Positions 1 to 9,363 of a stretch of DNA of 64,000 bases are shown here, piece after piece (the stretch's first letter is position 1; each line of letters opens with the position of its first letter). The DNA comes from Rhodopseudomonas palustris (GTDB lineage Bacteria; Pseudomonadota; Alphaproteobacteria; Rhizobiales; Xanthobacteraceae): NCBI RefSeq assembly GCF_007005445.1, contig NZ_CP041387.1, forward strand, positions 558,001-622,000. Direction: 5' to 3'. The notes under the pieces were generated by a model that was not told the origin of the DNA, made no database searches, and saw nothing but the letters and a program-made list of their open reading frames with translations. The position numbers and the translations under genes are program-made.

Positions 1-477
1 AAGACACTGCGCTCCGAATTCATGTCGAACCTGTCGCAGACCCGCCGCCGCGACGCCCACGAGGTGATGGCGGAGATTTTCAATAATTTCGACCGCCAGA
101 CCGAGACCCGGTTCATCACCTCGCTGGAAGAGGACAATCGCGAATCCGCCGAGCGCATCAAGGCGCTGATGTTCACGTTCGACGATCTGGTCAAGCTCGA
201 CGCCGGCTCGGCGCAGACGCTGATGCGCAACATCGACAAGGACAAGCTGGCGATCGCGCTGAAGAGCGCCAACGAGGAGGTCCGCGGGTTCTTCCTCGGC
301 AATATGTCGTCGCGCGCCGGCAAGATGCTGCTCGACGACATGGCCGCGCTCGGTCCGGTGCGGCTACGCGACGTCGACGAGGCGCAGGCGCTGCTCGTCA
401 ACCTCGCCAAGGACCTCGCCGCCAAGGGCGAGATCGTGCTGACCAAGAACCGTGCCGACGACGAATTGGTGTACTGA
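1..477 (+). CDS. fliG: Flagellar motor switch protein FliG, C-terminal part (cut by window start)
   Basis: The frame is open from base 1 and ends at the TGA at 475-477, giving the last 158 residues of a protein that starts outside the window. The stretch [16 protein letters not shown] followed by [11 protein letters not shown] is typical of the FliG middle and C-terminal domains, which bind FliM and carry the charged torque helix next to the stator. FliG belongs to the cytoplasmic C-ring (rotor switch) with FliM and FliN. Its stop codon overlaps the ATG of fliH, so the two are translationally coupled in a flagellar operon running into fliN and flbD. The ATG at 22 is internal and should not be taken as the start. 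Confidence 0.93.
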   Translation, partial: KTLRSEFMSNLSQTRRRDAHEVMAEIFNNFDRQTETRFITSLEEDNRESAERIKALMFTFDDLVKLDAGSAQTLMRNIDKDKLAIALKSANEEVRGFFLGNMSSRAGKMLLDDMAALGPVRLRDVDEAQALLVNLAKDLAAKGEIVLTKNRADDELVY

Positions 478-1103
478 TGGCCGCTCCCGCACAGAAATTC
501 CTGTTCAACGACGATTTCGGGGCGCCGGAAAAGACCCGCGAGAAGACGATCGCCGCAGCAGAGCTGGCGCAGGCCGTCGCCGCTGCCGAGCAGCGCGGCT
601 ATCACAACGGATTCGCGGCTGGTCAGAACGAGGCCATGGTCGAGGCGCAGCGGCGCAGCGCGATGGCGCTGGAGCAGGTCGCGCAGGCGATGCATGTGAT
701 CGCCAGCGGCATCGGCGGCGTCGAAACCCGGATGGAGACCGAGGCGGTCGAAGTGGCGGTCGCAGCGGCGCGAAAACTGTGCGGCGAACTGGTCGCCGCC
801 GAGCCGCTCGCCGAGATCACTGCGCTGGTCGGCGATTGCTTCCGTCATTTGGTGGCGACGCCGCATCTGGTGGTGCGGATCAACGACTCGCTCTATGAGG
901 CCGCGCGCGAACGCATTGAGCTGCTCGCCAAGCAGAGCGGGTTTGCGGGGCGTCTGGTGCTGCTGGCCGATCCGGAGATCGCCGGCGGCGACTGCAAGAT
1001 CGAATGGGCCGATGGCGGCGTGGTGCTGGAGCGCGCCGCGGTCGAAGCCAAGATCGACGAATTGGTGGGCCGCTACATGGCATCGCGCAACAGCGGCCGA
1101 TGA
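477..1103 (+). CDS. fliH: Flagellar assembly protein FliH
   Basis: This 208-residue protein sits between fliG and fliN, the usual place for fliH in alphaproteobacteria. FliH binds the export ATPase FliI, holds it inactive and links it to the C-ring through FliN. The sequence shows the expected pattern: a poorly conserved N-terminus (KFLFNDDFGAPE), a long Ala/Glu-rich helical stretch with small-residue spacing (residues about 30-90), and a C-terminal domain with VVRINDSLYE and GDCKIEWADGG, the latter matching the conserved GDCRIEW-type motif of FliH/SctL proteins. The ATG at 477 overlaps the fliG stop. fliI is not next to it in this window. Confidence 0.85.
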   Translation: MAAPAQKFLFNDDFGAPEKTREKTIAAAELAQAVAAAEQRGYHNGFAAGQNEAMVEAQRRSAMALEQVAQAMHVIASGIGGVETRMETEAVEVAVAAARKLCGELVAAEPLAEITALVGDCFRHLVATPHLVVRINDSLYEAARERIELLAKQSGFAGRLVLLADPEIAGGDCKIEWADGGVVLERAAVEAKIDELVGRYMASRNSGR

Positions 1104-1121
1104 TCGGGAGGAAAGTGAGAC

Positions 1122-1469
1122 ATGGGCGACAATGACGGCCAGGTGCCGCTTCCCGACCTCAACGGCGCCGATGCGCCGCCGCTGGCGGACGTCGGCTATC
1201 AGGAGGACGAGCAGATTTCGCGCGTCGCCGCCGATCTCGAGGCGGTGTTCGACGTCCCGGTGCAAGTCTCGGCTGTGCTCGGCCGCTCGAAAATGGACGT
1301 CGGCGAGCTGCTCAAGCTCGGGCCCGGCGCGGTGCTGGAGCTCGATCGCCGCGTCGGCGAGGCGATCGACATCTATGTGAACAACCGCCTGGTGGCGCGC
1401 GGCGAGGTCGTGCTGGTCGAAGACAAGCTCGGCGTCACCATGACGGAAATCATCAAGGCAGACACCTAA
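1122..1469 (+). CDS. fliN: Flagellar motor switch protein FliN
   Basis: The protein has 115 residues. After a short acidic N-terminal extension (residues 1-30) comes the SpoA/FliN domain with VPVQVSAVLGRSKMDVGELLKLG-type sequence, the VLELDRRVGEAIDIYVN core and NRLVARGEVVLVEDKLGVT, all close to FliN. FliN forms the lower ring of the C-ring, stabilises the switch complex and docks FliH-FliI. A clear Shine-Dalgarno sequence (GGGAGGAAA) precedes the ATG at 1122, 18 bases after the fliH stop. It is followed at 1516 by flbD. Confidence 0.93.
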   Translation: MGDNDGQVPLPDLNGADAPPLADVGYQEDEQISRVAADLEAVFDVPVQVSAVLGRSKMDVGELLKLGPGAVLELDRRVGEAIDIYVNNRLVARGEVVLVEDKLGVTMTEIIKADT

Positions 1470-1515
1470 ACGAGCAGCGCGCGGATTCGCGCAGCAGGAT
1501 ATCCAGGAGCAATCC

Positions 1516-2895
<1,380 letters not shown>

Positions 2896-2958
2896 CGTCG
2901 CCGATCGCATTTTCCCGACCCTGAAGAGAGCCCTCCGGCCCCCTCTGGAAGGTCTCTC

Positions 2959-2993
2959 CTCCGCCCCTCCTCCTGAAAGGAGGTGGGGCGGAG
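2959..2993. terminator. Strong hairpin after flbD
   Basis: A 16-bp inverted repeat with one mismatch (left arm CTCCGCCCCTCCTCCT, loop GAA) starts 63 bases after the flbD stop. There is no T tract, so intrinsic termination is uncertain; the hairpin may also be a dispersed repeat. The rest of 2896-3302 holds a palindromic repeat (3031-3154), a second imperfect hairpin around 3241-3267 (CCTCGCCCCGC arm) and no supported gene. Confidence 0.45.
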
Positions 2994-3030
2994 AGGGCAT
3001 TGGCTGCAAAGAATAGCTTCATCCGCAGTT

Positions 3031-3154
3031 ATTCCGGGGCGCGCCGCAGGCGCGAACCCGGAATCCCGCGGTTGTATCACTTACTGCCACAACATCTACT
3101 GCCACAACATCGAGATTCCGGGTTCGCTCACGTGCGTGAGCGCCCCGGAATGAC
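3031..3154. repeat. Dispersed palindromic repeat, family A, copy 1
   Basis: The element begins ATTCCGGGGCGC and ends GCGCCCCGGAATGAC, so its ends are inverted repeats, with an inner pair GCGAACCCGGAATC / GATTCCGGGTTCGC. The loop carries a short direct duplication of ACTGCCACAACATC. The same ends occur at 6380-6480, 9245-9348 and 12058-12202. It lies between convergent genes. Confidence 0.85.
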
Positions 3155-3302
3155 GACAATCCATTCCTGTACCAAGTATCAAGATCGAAAGAGGCGTCGC
3201 CCGCAGCGAAGCACGACGTCTCCCCATCCGCGGTCTGCTCCCTCGCCCCGCTTTCCGCGGGGAGAGGTTTGGGCCCGCATGGCTGCTGCCGGGGGCGCTA
3301 CC

Positions 3303-3458
3303 TCACGAATATTTCGGCGCGTCGGGATTGCGGAAGATCCGGATCGGCTCCCCCGGGGTCAGCTTCGGCGCGGTCAGCATCGCATAGGCGTACAATGCCA
3401 GATAGGCGCATGCGAGCGCGCCCACGCCATAGAACAGCCAAGTCGCCACACGTCGCAT
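3303..3458 (-). CDS. Small single-pass membrane protein, function unknown
   Basis: A 51-residue product starting MRRVATWLFYGVGALACAY has one hydrophobic segment (residues about 5-27) followed by a short polar tail rich in Pro (LTPGEPIRIFRNPDAPKYS). I chose the ATG at 3458 because a good SD (GGCGGAGGA) lies about 8 bases upstream; a longer in-frame start at 3509 would add an arginine-rich stretch unlike a membrane protein N-terminus. It is the last of a run of three small minus-strand genes (4104 to 3303). I do not recognise a family. Confidence 0.6.
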   Translation of the reverse strand: MRRVATWLFYGVGALACAYLALYAYAMLTAPKLTPGEPIRIFRNPDAPKYS

Positions 3459-3515
3459 CTCGCTAATCCTCCGCCTCGTGGAAGATGGCGATCTGGCCGC
3501 CGGAGTCAAACCGCG

Positions 3516-3794
3516 TCAGCCGTGAAAGTCCAGCCGTCGCAGAATGATTCCGGGAGGCCGGCCTTCCAGCTCGGCGTTGGCGAATTTGCGCTCGGCGCAG
3601 CTCTCGATGCTGGCGCGCAGCCGCATGAACTGCTGCTCGCGCTGGGCCGGCGGCGTCCGTTTCGCTCCGTCGAGAAAATCCATGGCGTCTGAGCTGATCG
3701 CGCAGGGCACTTCGGTATGATCATTGATCATCGAAAACAGCACCACTGACCGGTCCTCATCGTAGCCGCGAAAGGTGCCGCTGGTGAAGCTCAT
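3516..3794 (-). CDS. DUF1488-like small protein
   Basis: The 92-residue product has the pattern VVLFSMINDHTEVPCAISSDAMDFL, which resembles DUF1488 proteins (an aromatic or hydrophobic strand, a short charged turn, then a C-[AIV]-I-S-x2-A-[LM] segment). The function of the family is unknown. The C-terminal half is rich in Arg and Glu and probably helical. The ATG at 3794 has an AAGGAT-type SD. It follows the broken gene at 3834-4104 on the same strand and precedes the small membrane protein gene. Confidence 0.6.
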   Translation of the reverse strand: MSFTSGTFRGYDEDRSVVLFSMINDHTEVPCAISSDAMDFLDGAKRTPPAQREQQFMRLRASIESCAERKFANAELEGRPPGIILRRLDFHG

Positions 3795-3833
3795 GGTGGA
3801 TCATCCTTCGTGTTGCGGGCGGCCCCGCGCGCG

Positions 3834-4104
3834 TCAGGGCCGGCTGGTGCGGCTGTCGGCCTGCCGCGCATCTCGCAACGCGTCGGGGGCGATCGCGATC
3901 ATTTCCACCGCGGCCTGACGCGGCGGCGCGCAGGGCACCGTGATCATCGTCGCGACACGGCGGAACACCGGGACGACAGGCCTTCGATCAGTTCTTCGTC
4001 GGTGACGACGGCATAAGCTCCCGCCGGCAGCTCGCGGTCGATGCCGCAGAGTTGAAACGGATGAGAGAAGACGATCGCTTCGCGGCGTGTTCGTGTGTGG
4101 TCAT
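3834..4104 (-). pseudogene. Frameshifted small gene, intact form about 90 residues
   Basis: Three short segments in three different minus-strand frames read like one protein. A well-placed ATG at 4104 with SD GGAGGCG gives MTTHEHAAKR. The next frame then gives REAIVFSHPFQLCGID and GAYAVVTDEELIEGLS. A third frame gives VPVFRRVATMITVPCAPP and AAVEMIAIAPDALRDARQAD, ending at the TGA at 3834-3836. The segments follow each other without gap, and resemble short conserved proteins of Bradyrhizobium relatives with HPF, TDEE[LM]IEG and FRRVAT blocks. Two frameshifts (near 4080 and near 3982) are therefore likely. Function is unknown. A sequencing error cannot be excluded. Confidence 0.6.
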
Positions 4105-4334
4105 GGACGCCTCCTTCGGGCCGCTGCGTCCTGTCGCCGGCAGCGTAGTTTGCGCTCCCGGGTGGTCGCCGACCATGCTGCGCCTTTTCGCCTGCGATAG
4201 CCATTGAATTCGCCGCGGCAGGCGTCGGCCGGGCCGCAGCGGCTTGTTTTTCCGCGCTCGATCGCCATCTAGGGCAGGCAGCCGGCGATCAGTTCCGATC
4301 AGGCCCACGGCGCGATAGCGGAGAAGCCGACCTC

Positions 4335-5165
4335 ATGAAGCTCCGCGTCGGCTACGAGATGATCTACGACTTCCCGCAACCGACGCCGATGATTGTGGTG
4401 CTCGGCACGCATTTCAGCCGAGCCTCCGACATCATCGTTCCGGATTTCCTCACCACCGATCCGGCGGTGCAGATCACGCCGTATCGCGACATGTTCGGCA
4501 ATTGGTGCAGCCGCCTCGTGGCGCCGGCGGGCCGGATGCGGCTCGCCGCGGACGGCATCGTGCGCGACAGCGGCGTGCCCGATCCGGTGGTGCCATCGGC
4601 GATCCAGCATGCGATTGAGGAACTACCGGCCGACACCATCGTGTACCTGCTCGGCAGCCGCTATTGCGAAACCGATCTTCTCTCCGACACCGCGTGGAAG
4701 ATGTTCGAGACTACGACGCCAGGCTGGCCGCGGGTGCAGGCGATCTGCGACTTCGTCCACGATCACATCGTATTCGACTACCAGCACGCCCGCGCCACCC
4801 GCACCGCGCACGAGGCGTTCCAGGAAGGCCGCGGCGTCTGCCGCGACTATGCGCATCTGGCGATCGCGCTGTGCCGCTGCATGAACATTCCGGCGCGCTA
4901 TTGCACCGGCTATCTTGGCGACGTCGGCACCCCGAAGCCGTGGGCGGCCGGCGATTTTGCCGGATGGTTCGAAGCCTTCATCGGCGGCCGCTGGTACACG
5001 TTCGATCCGCGCAACAACGTGCCGCGGCTCGGCCGGGTGCTGATCGCGCAGGGCCGCGATGCCGCCGACGTGCCGATCACCCAGACCTTCGGCCCCAACA
5101 CCCTGGTCAGCTTCAAGGTGTGGACCGACGAGATCGACGAGACGGCCGCCGCCGGCTTGCACTGA
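4335..5165 (+). CDS. Transglutaminase-like domain protein
   Basis: This 276-residue cytoplasmic protein has an N-terminal beta-rich domain (residues about 1-120, as in bacterial transglutaminase N-terminal domains) and a transglutaminase/cysteine-protease-like core with GRGVCRDYAHLAIALCRCMN (nucleophile Cys about residue 171) and WYTFDPRNN, which supplies the Asp position. The position where many family members have His-Ala-Trp reads FAGWFEAF, so the catalytic His of the classic Cys-His-Asp triad is not obvious. Enzymes of this type may cleave or cross-link peptides; the substrate cannot be told. There is no signal peptide. It is followed 75 bases later by the helicase gene. Confidence 0.75.
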   Translation: MKLRVGYEMIYDFPQPTPMIVVLGTHFSRASDIIVPDFLTTDPAVQITPYRDMFGNWCSRLVAPAGRMRLAADGIVRDSGVPDPVVPSAIQHAIEELPADTIVYLLGSRYCETDLLSDTAWKMFETTTPGWPRVQAICDFVHDHIVFDYQHARATRTAHEAFQEGRGVCRDYAHLAIALCRCMNIPARYCTGYLGDVGTPKPWAAGDFAGWFEAFIGGRWYTFDPRNNVPRLGRVLIAQGRDAADVPITQTFGPNTLVSFKVWTDEIDETAAAGLH

Positions 5166-5240
5166 GCGCGCGACGCGCTAGCTTGCCGGCAACGAATCGC
5201 TGCGGCCGTTGCCCGCCGCGTGGTCCGCCCGCGAGATCCC

Positions 5241-6350
5241 ATGACCACCTTCACCCCAGTCCAGGACGAGGCCCTGAAAGCCGTCGGCGAATGGCTGAAA
5301 GCCAAGCCCGGCCGGGGTGGCACGCCGCTGGTGTTCCGGCTGTTCGGCTATGCCGGCACCGGCAAGACCACGCTGGCGCGCGAGATCGCCGAGGGGGTGT
5401 CGGGCGAGGTGAAGTTCGCCGCCTTCACCGGCAAGGCGGCGCTGGTGATGCGCAACAAGGGCTGCGACGACGCCTCCACCATCCATTCCTTGATCTACCG
5501 CACCAAGGAGAGCGGCGTTGAACAGCCGAGCTTCGAATTGTGGGACGATGCGCCGGCCTCCAAGGCCAAGCTGATCGTGATCGACGAATGCTCGATGGTC
5601 GACGAGGAACTCGGCCGCGACCTGATGTCGTTCGACTGCCCGCTCCTGGTGCTTGGCGATCCGGCGCAGCTTCCGCCGATCCAGGGCGGCGGCTTTTTCA
5701 CCAATGCCGAGCCCGACGTGATGCTCACCGAGGTGCATCGCCAGGCGCAGGACGATCCGATCGTGCGGCTGTCGATGGACGTGCGCGAGGGCCGGGGGCT
5801 CGAACGCGGCCGCTATGGTGACACCGAAGTGGTGAGCCGCGACCAGCTCGATCCTCAGCGGGTGATGGAGGCCGATCAGGTGTTGGTCGGCCGCAACAAC
5901 ACCCGTCGCGCCTACAATGCGCGCTTCCGCCAGCGGCTCAATATCGAAGATCCGTTTCCGGTCGGCGGCGACAAGCTGGTGTGCCTGCGCAACAACCGCA
6001 AGAAGGCGCTGTTCAACGGCGGGCTGTGGCGGGTGAAGTCGCGCTCGCCGATCAAGACCAAGATCATCACCCTACGGGTGACGCCCGACGAGGAATTCGG
6101 CGGCCGGCTCACCAAGGTCTCGGTCCGCAACGAGTGCTTTGCCGGCGGCATCGAGGACATCTCGTGGGACCAGCGCAAGCCCTATGACGAGTTCGACTAC
6201 GGCTACGTGCTCACCGTGCACAAGAGCCAGGGCTCGCAGTGGGACGACGTCGTGCTTTTCGACGAGAGCTTCGCGTTCCAGGACAGCCGCGCCCGCTGGC
6301 TCTACACCGGCATCACCAGGGCGGCGAAACGCCTGAGCGTGGTGGTGTAG
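5241..6350 (+). CDS. RecD-like superfamily 1 DNA helicase
   Basis: The 369-residue protein has Walker A GYAGTGKTT (residues 36-44), Walker B VIDECSMVDEE (about 113), GDPAQLPPI (motif III), a RAYNARFRQRL segment, and the C-terminal UvrD/RecD motifs LTVHKSQGSQWDDVV (about 324-338) and YTGITRA. This is the layout of short RecD/Dda-like 5'-3' helicases without the RecBCD partner subunits. I take the ATG at 5241 since MTTFTPVQDEA is the usual N-terminus of these proteins (the Q in PVQ being the adenine-binding Q-motif); the frame extends only seven codons further upstream. A role in repair or replication is likely but unspecific. Confidence 0.85.
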   Translation: MTTFTPVQDEALKAVGEWLKAKPGRGGTPLVFRLFGYAGTGKTTLAREIAEGVSGEVKFAAFTGKAALVMRNKGCDDASTIHSLIYRTKESGVEQPSFELWDDAPASKAKLIVIDECSMVDEELGRDLMSFDCPLLVLGDPAQLPPIQGGGFFTNAEPDVMLTEVHRQAQDDPIVRLSMDVREGRGLERGRYGDTEVVSRDQLDPQRVMEADQVLVGRNNTRRAYNARFRQRLNIEDPFPVGGDKLVCLRNNRKKALFNGGLWRVKSRSPIKTKIITLRVTPDEEFGGRLTKVSVRNECFAGGIEDISWDQRKPYDEFDYGYVLTVHKSQGSQWDDVVLFDESFAFQDSRARWLYTGITRAAKRLSVVV

Positions 6351-6379
6351 GCGGCGATCTCCGCGGTCTTTCTGCCGGT

Positions 6380-6480
6380 CATTCCGGGGCGCGAGCGATC
6401 AGCTCGCGAACCAGGAATCTGACACGCAGAACTCGTCGGGATTCCGGGGTCGCTCGTGGTACGAGCGCCCCGGAATGACC
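6380..6480. repeat. Dispersed palindromic repeat, family A, copy 2
   Basis: The element opens CATTCCGGGGCGCGAGCG and closes GAGCGCCCCGGAATGACC, with the inner half GGGATTCCGGGGTCGC. It is the same family as 3031-3154 and lies between the converging helicase and methyltransferase genes, where it could form a long hairpin in either transcript. Confidence 0.85.
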
Positions 6481-6500
6481 GGGTGCTTGACAGCAAGAAA

Positions 6501-7196
6501 CTACTCCGCCTTCCGCGCCACGAAGGTCATCCGCCACGGATTGTGGCCGATGTTGCGCTCGGCACGGCGGGCGGTGAAGCCGGCGGCGGCGAGCTTGGCG
6601 AGCATCTCGGACTCGCTGTAGCGCTGCAGGCCGATCTTGGTGCGCAGCTCGCGATAGTCGGACAGCGCGGTTCGCGCCAGTCCCCACAGCGCGTCAGTCA
6701 GGAAGCCGTGGCGGCGCGCCATCATCAGCAGCGCCAGCACGTCGCGCGGCATCCCGACCTCGGGGCGGAGAATATCGCCGAGTACCAGGCCGCCGGGCGG
6801 CGACAGCAGCCGCCTGATCACCGCGAAGGACTGGTCGAGCTCGGCCGGCGTCATATATTGCGCCACCGAATTCATCACCACGAGATCGACCGAGCCTTCC
6901 GGCATGGTGCGCAGATCATCCAGCGAGCGCACCCGGATCTTGGTATTGAGGGCGTAGCGGGCGATCAGCCGGCCGCGCACCCCGGGCGCGGGTTCGGCCA
7001 GGATCAGCTTGCCGCAGGCTTCCGCAACACTGGGCGCCGACAGGGCCTCGCCACAGGAATAATCCAGCACCACCGCACCGGGGGAGGGGATGTAGCCGGT
7101 AATGTCCCGGGCGATCTCGGCAAAATGCACGTCGCGATGGCGGTTGCTGACATAGATCGTGTGGGTGGAGTCGTAATAGTCGATCCAGTCGTCCAT
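6501..7196 (-). CDS. Class I SAM-dependent methyltransferase
   Basis: The 231-residue product begins MDDWIDYYDSTHTIYVSNRH and shows the methyltransferase core: motif I VVLDYSCGEAL (residues about 45-55), an acidic position in LILAEPAP, and the post-motif VDLVVMNSVAQYMTP (about 110-125). The first segment, including a His-rich turn before the fold, is common in methyltransferases acting on small molecules or lipids; the substrate is unknown. The ATG at 7196 has a GAGG SD, while the longer frame to 7277 would add an arginine-rich tail and overlap the promoter region of dps. It is divergent from dps. Confidence 0.75.
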   Translation of the reverse strand: MDDWIDYYDSTHTIYVSNRHRDVHFAEIARDITGYIPSPGAVVLDYSCGEALSAPSVAEACGKLILAEPAPGVRGRLIARYALNTKIRVRSLDDLRTMPEGSVDLVVMNSVAQYMTPAELDQSFAVIRRLLSPPGGLVLGDILRPEVGMPRDVLALLMMARRHGFLTDALWGLARTALSDYRELRTKIGLQRYSESEMLAKLAAAGFTARRAERNIGHNPWRMTFVARKAE

Positions 7197-7332
7197 CCCT
7201 TGACCTCGAAACCCGCCGAAACCAGGCCGAACGCGGCCATTCTGAGGCCGATCGGTCGAGCGCCGCCTGTTCCGCATGACTGTTCCCCAGATGGAACGCT
7301 AGCGGACGGAGCGCGTTGACGAGGGGTCTAAC

Positions 7333-7350
7333 GTGTTTCGCGGGAAACAC
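7333..7350. promoter_or_regulatory. Perfect inverted repeat upstream of dps
   Basis: GTGTTTC-GCGG-GAAACAC is a perfect 7-bp inverted repeat with a 4-base spacer, 124 bases before the dps start and 137 bases before the start of the divergent methyltransferase gene. It looks like an operator for a dimeric regulator. I cannot name the protein. Confidence 0.45.
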
Positions 7351-7473
7351 AATGCACAGCCGAAACATCCAAGACGTGTTTTCCAGGATCGACTTGGATC
7401 GTCCGCGCCCGGCCGTCCCGCCGACCGCTGCGTTCGCCCTGGACGTCAACCGCATCACCGCAGGATTCTCATC

Positions 7474-8001
7474 GTGACCAAAGCCAAATCCGCCTCCGTC
7501 GCCCCCGAACTCGACACCCCCACGGATCTGCCGCCGCAGGCGGTGGAGAAGATCTCGACCGCGCTGAACGGCCTGCTGGCCGACTCGTTCGCGCTGTATC
7601 TGAAGACCAAGAATTTCCACTGGCACATCAGCGGACGTCACTTCCGCGACTATCATCTGCTGCTCGACGAGCAGTCGGCGCAAATCCTGGCCACCACCGA
7701 CGATCTCGCCGAGCGCGTTCGCAAGGTCGGCGGCACCACGCTGCGCTCGATCGGCCATATCTCCAAGCTGCAGACGATCCAGGACAACAACGACGACTAC
7801 GTGCCGCCGCGCGAGATGCTGCGCGAGCTGATGAACGACAACAAGAAGGTCGCCGCCGCGATGCGCAAGGCGCATGAGATCGTCGACGAGTGCAAGGACG
7901 CCGCAAGCGCCGGCCTGCTCGAGAACTTCATCGACGAAACCGAAAAGCGCACCTGGTTCCTGTTCGAAGCCTCGCGCCAGGAAGGCGCCAACGAAGGCTG
8001 A
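7474..8001 (+). CDS. dps: Dps-family DNA-binding ferritin
   Basis: This 175-residue protein is a Dps/ferritin-like four-helix protein. The helix-1 ferroxidase motif FHWHISGRHFRDYHLLLDEQ gives the His and Asp/Glu iron ligands expected in Dps; LAERVRKVGG and FIDETEKRTWFL are also typical. Dps forms a dodecamer that oxidises and stores iron using hydrogen peroxide and protects DNA in stationary phase. The GTG at 7474 gives an N-terminus (VTKAKSASVAPELD) with a Lys/Ala-rich tail as in many Dps proteins; the frame is open to 7333 but has no better start. A hairpin (8031-8062) follows the gene. Confidence 0.88.
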   Translation: MTKAKSASVAPELDTPTDLPPQAVEKISTALNGLLADSFALYLKTKNFHWHISGRHFRDYHLLLDEQSAQILATTDDLAERVRKVGGTTLRSIGHISKLQTIQDNNDDYVPPREMLRELMNDNKKVAAAMRKAHEIVDECKDAASAGLLENFIDETEKRTWFLFEASRQEGANEG

Positions 8002-8030
8002 AACGCGCGCAGGCGGGGCGACGACACAGA

Positions 8031-8062
8031 CGACCTCTCCTCCCGCGCGCGGGGAGAGGTCG
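8031..8062. terminator. Bidirectional hairpin between dps and the cupin gene
   Basis: Arms CGACCTCTCC and GGAGAGGTCG flank a GC-only palindromic centre (CCCGCGCGCGGG). It lies between two convergent stop codons (8001 and 8089), the expected place of a shared terminator, but it has no T tract. Confidence 0.5.
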
Positions 8063-8088
8063 AACGCGCCACGGCGAGCCTTCCGAGC

Positions 8089-8613
8089 CTACTTGCCCCA
8101 CATCCGCAGCAGCGGGCCATCCTGGCCGTACACCGGATCGGTGGTCGGCCGCGGCACCTTGGGGATCGTGAGCAGCGCCTTCCGGTAATTTTCCGGCGTC
8201 GGCCGCGTGACCTGCATGGTCGGTCCCGGCGGATAGGCGCCGATCACCGTGAAATCGTGGCTCGCGAACAGGCATTTGTGTCCGGTGCCGGCGGGCAGCA
8301 CCGCGATATCGCCGGCGATCAGCTCGACCGCCTCGCCCTGTTCACCTCCGAACAACACCAAAGCGCGTCCGCGCGCGACGCCGAGCGCCTCGTGCACCGT
8401 GGCGTGATAGTGGTGATAATCGAAAATGCCGTTGCGCCAGCGGTCGCCCCAGACGTTCGCCGCGAATAATCCTTCGATGGTTCGCGCGGGATCGCCGCGC
8501 GCCACGTCGGCCGCCTGCTTGTAGATCAGCAGCGGCATCGGATTGTTCGGGATCAGCCCATCGTCGTCGAAACGGTAAGCCGTCGGCTTGATCTGGTCGC
8601 GCGTCAGCGCCAT
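8089..8613 (-). CDS. Cupin-domain protein
   Basis: The 174-residue product starts MALTRDQIKPTAYRFDDDGL. Residues about 65-125 carry a cupin barrel: DYHHYHATVHEALGVARG (metal-binding His and Glu), GGEQGEAVELIAGD and LPAGTGHKCL (second motif with Gly-Thr-Gly-His). No fused domain helps to assign a substrate. The frame continues far upstream through the thioesterase gene, but the ATG at 8613 has a GGAGACC SD. The gene lies 41 bases after the thioesterase stop on the same strand, so the two are probably co-transcribed. Confidence 0.75.
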   Translation of the reverse strand: MALTRDQIKPTAYRFDDDGLIPNNPMPLLIYKQAADVARGDPARTIEGLFAANVWGDRWRNGIFDYHHYHATVHEALGVARGRALVLFGGEQGEAVELIAGDIAVLPAGTGHKCLFASHDFTVIGAYPPGPTMQVTRPTPENYRKALLTIPKVPRPTTDPVYGQDGPLLRMWGK

Positions 8614-8654
8614 CGGGTCTCCGGCAATCTCTGGAACTTGCCGGAGAACAACGC

Positions 8655-9167
8655 TCAGCCTGCGGAAGCCGTTCCCGGGTTCGGCAGGTCGAACACCAGG
8701 CAGGTGGTGGTGGCGTGCGCCAGCATCCGGCCGTTGGCATCGACGATCCGCGCTTCCGCGGTGGCGGTGCGGCGGCCGACATTGAAGGTGCGTCCCTCGG
8801 TGCGCACCACGCCGCTGTCGGCGCTCATGCCGCGGACGAAGCTGATCTTGAATTCGAGCGTAGTGTAACCCTGTCCCGGTTTCAGCATGGTCTGCACCGC
8901 CAAGCCCATCGCCGAATCCAGCAGCGTCGCGGCGTAGCCGCCATGCACCGAGCCGATCGGGTTGTAGTGCCGCAGGGCGGGCGCCGAATGCATCACGATC
9001 TCGCCCGGCTCGGCGCTGCAATCGAACGGTTCGATGGTCTGCATGATCGGCGGCTGCGGCAGCGCGCCGTCGAAGATGCCGCGGACGAAATCGAGCCCCG
9101 ACATCGACGCCATCACCTCGAGCGGCACGACGCCGTACCCGGCCGGCTGATCGCTCCGTGCATCCAT
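8655..9167 (-). CDS. PaaI-type hotdog-fold acyl-CoA thioesterase
   Basis: A 170-residue protein with a single hotdog domain. The conserved segment NPIGSVHGGYAATLLDSAMG (residues about 71-90) carries the HGG and the Asp/Gly helix of PaaI/YdiI thioesterases, followed by TLEFKISFVRGM and the terminal ATTTCLVFD strand. Such enzymes hydrolyse aryl- or acyl-CoA; substrate unknown. The ATG at 9167 has an AAGGAG SD. It precedes the cupin gene. Confidence 0.8.
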   Translation of the reverse strand: MDARSDQPAGYGVVPLEVMASMSGLDFVRGIFDGALPQPPIMQTIEPFDCSAEPGEIVMHSAPALRHYNPIGSVHGGYAATLLDSAMGLAVQTMLKPGQGYTTLEFKISFVRGMSADSGVVRTEGRTFNVGRRTATAEARIVDANGRMLAHATTTCLVFDLPNPGTASAG

Positions 9168-9244
9168 CGGCGTGGCTCCTTCTGATGGGATGATGGAAAT
9201 CATACCAAAGCAGCCGTCGGAGCGCCAGTGGGCGGCTTCGTGCC

Positions 9245-9348
9245 GTCATTCCGGGGGGGGGGGCGCGAGCGCGAACCCGGAATCCCGAGGTTGTTGGGCG
9301 AGGCGGAGATTCCGGGTTCGCTCGCTTGCGCGAGCGCCCCGGAATGAC
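9245..9348. repeat. Dispersed palindromic repeat, family A, copy 3, with an 11-G run
   Basis: Ends TCATTCCGGGG and GCGCCCCGGAATGAC identify the family A element. The left arm carries a run of 11 G (9253-9263) where the other copies have four, so it looks expanded by slippage. It lies between carA and the thioesterase gene. Confidence 0.85.
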
Positions 9349-9363
9349 CGAGGAGGGACGACG

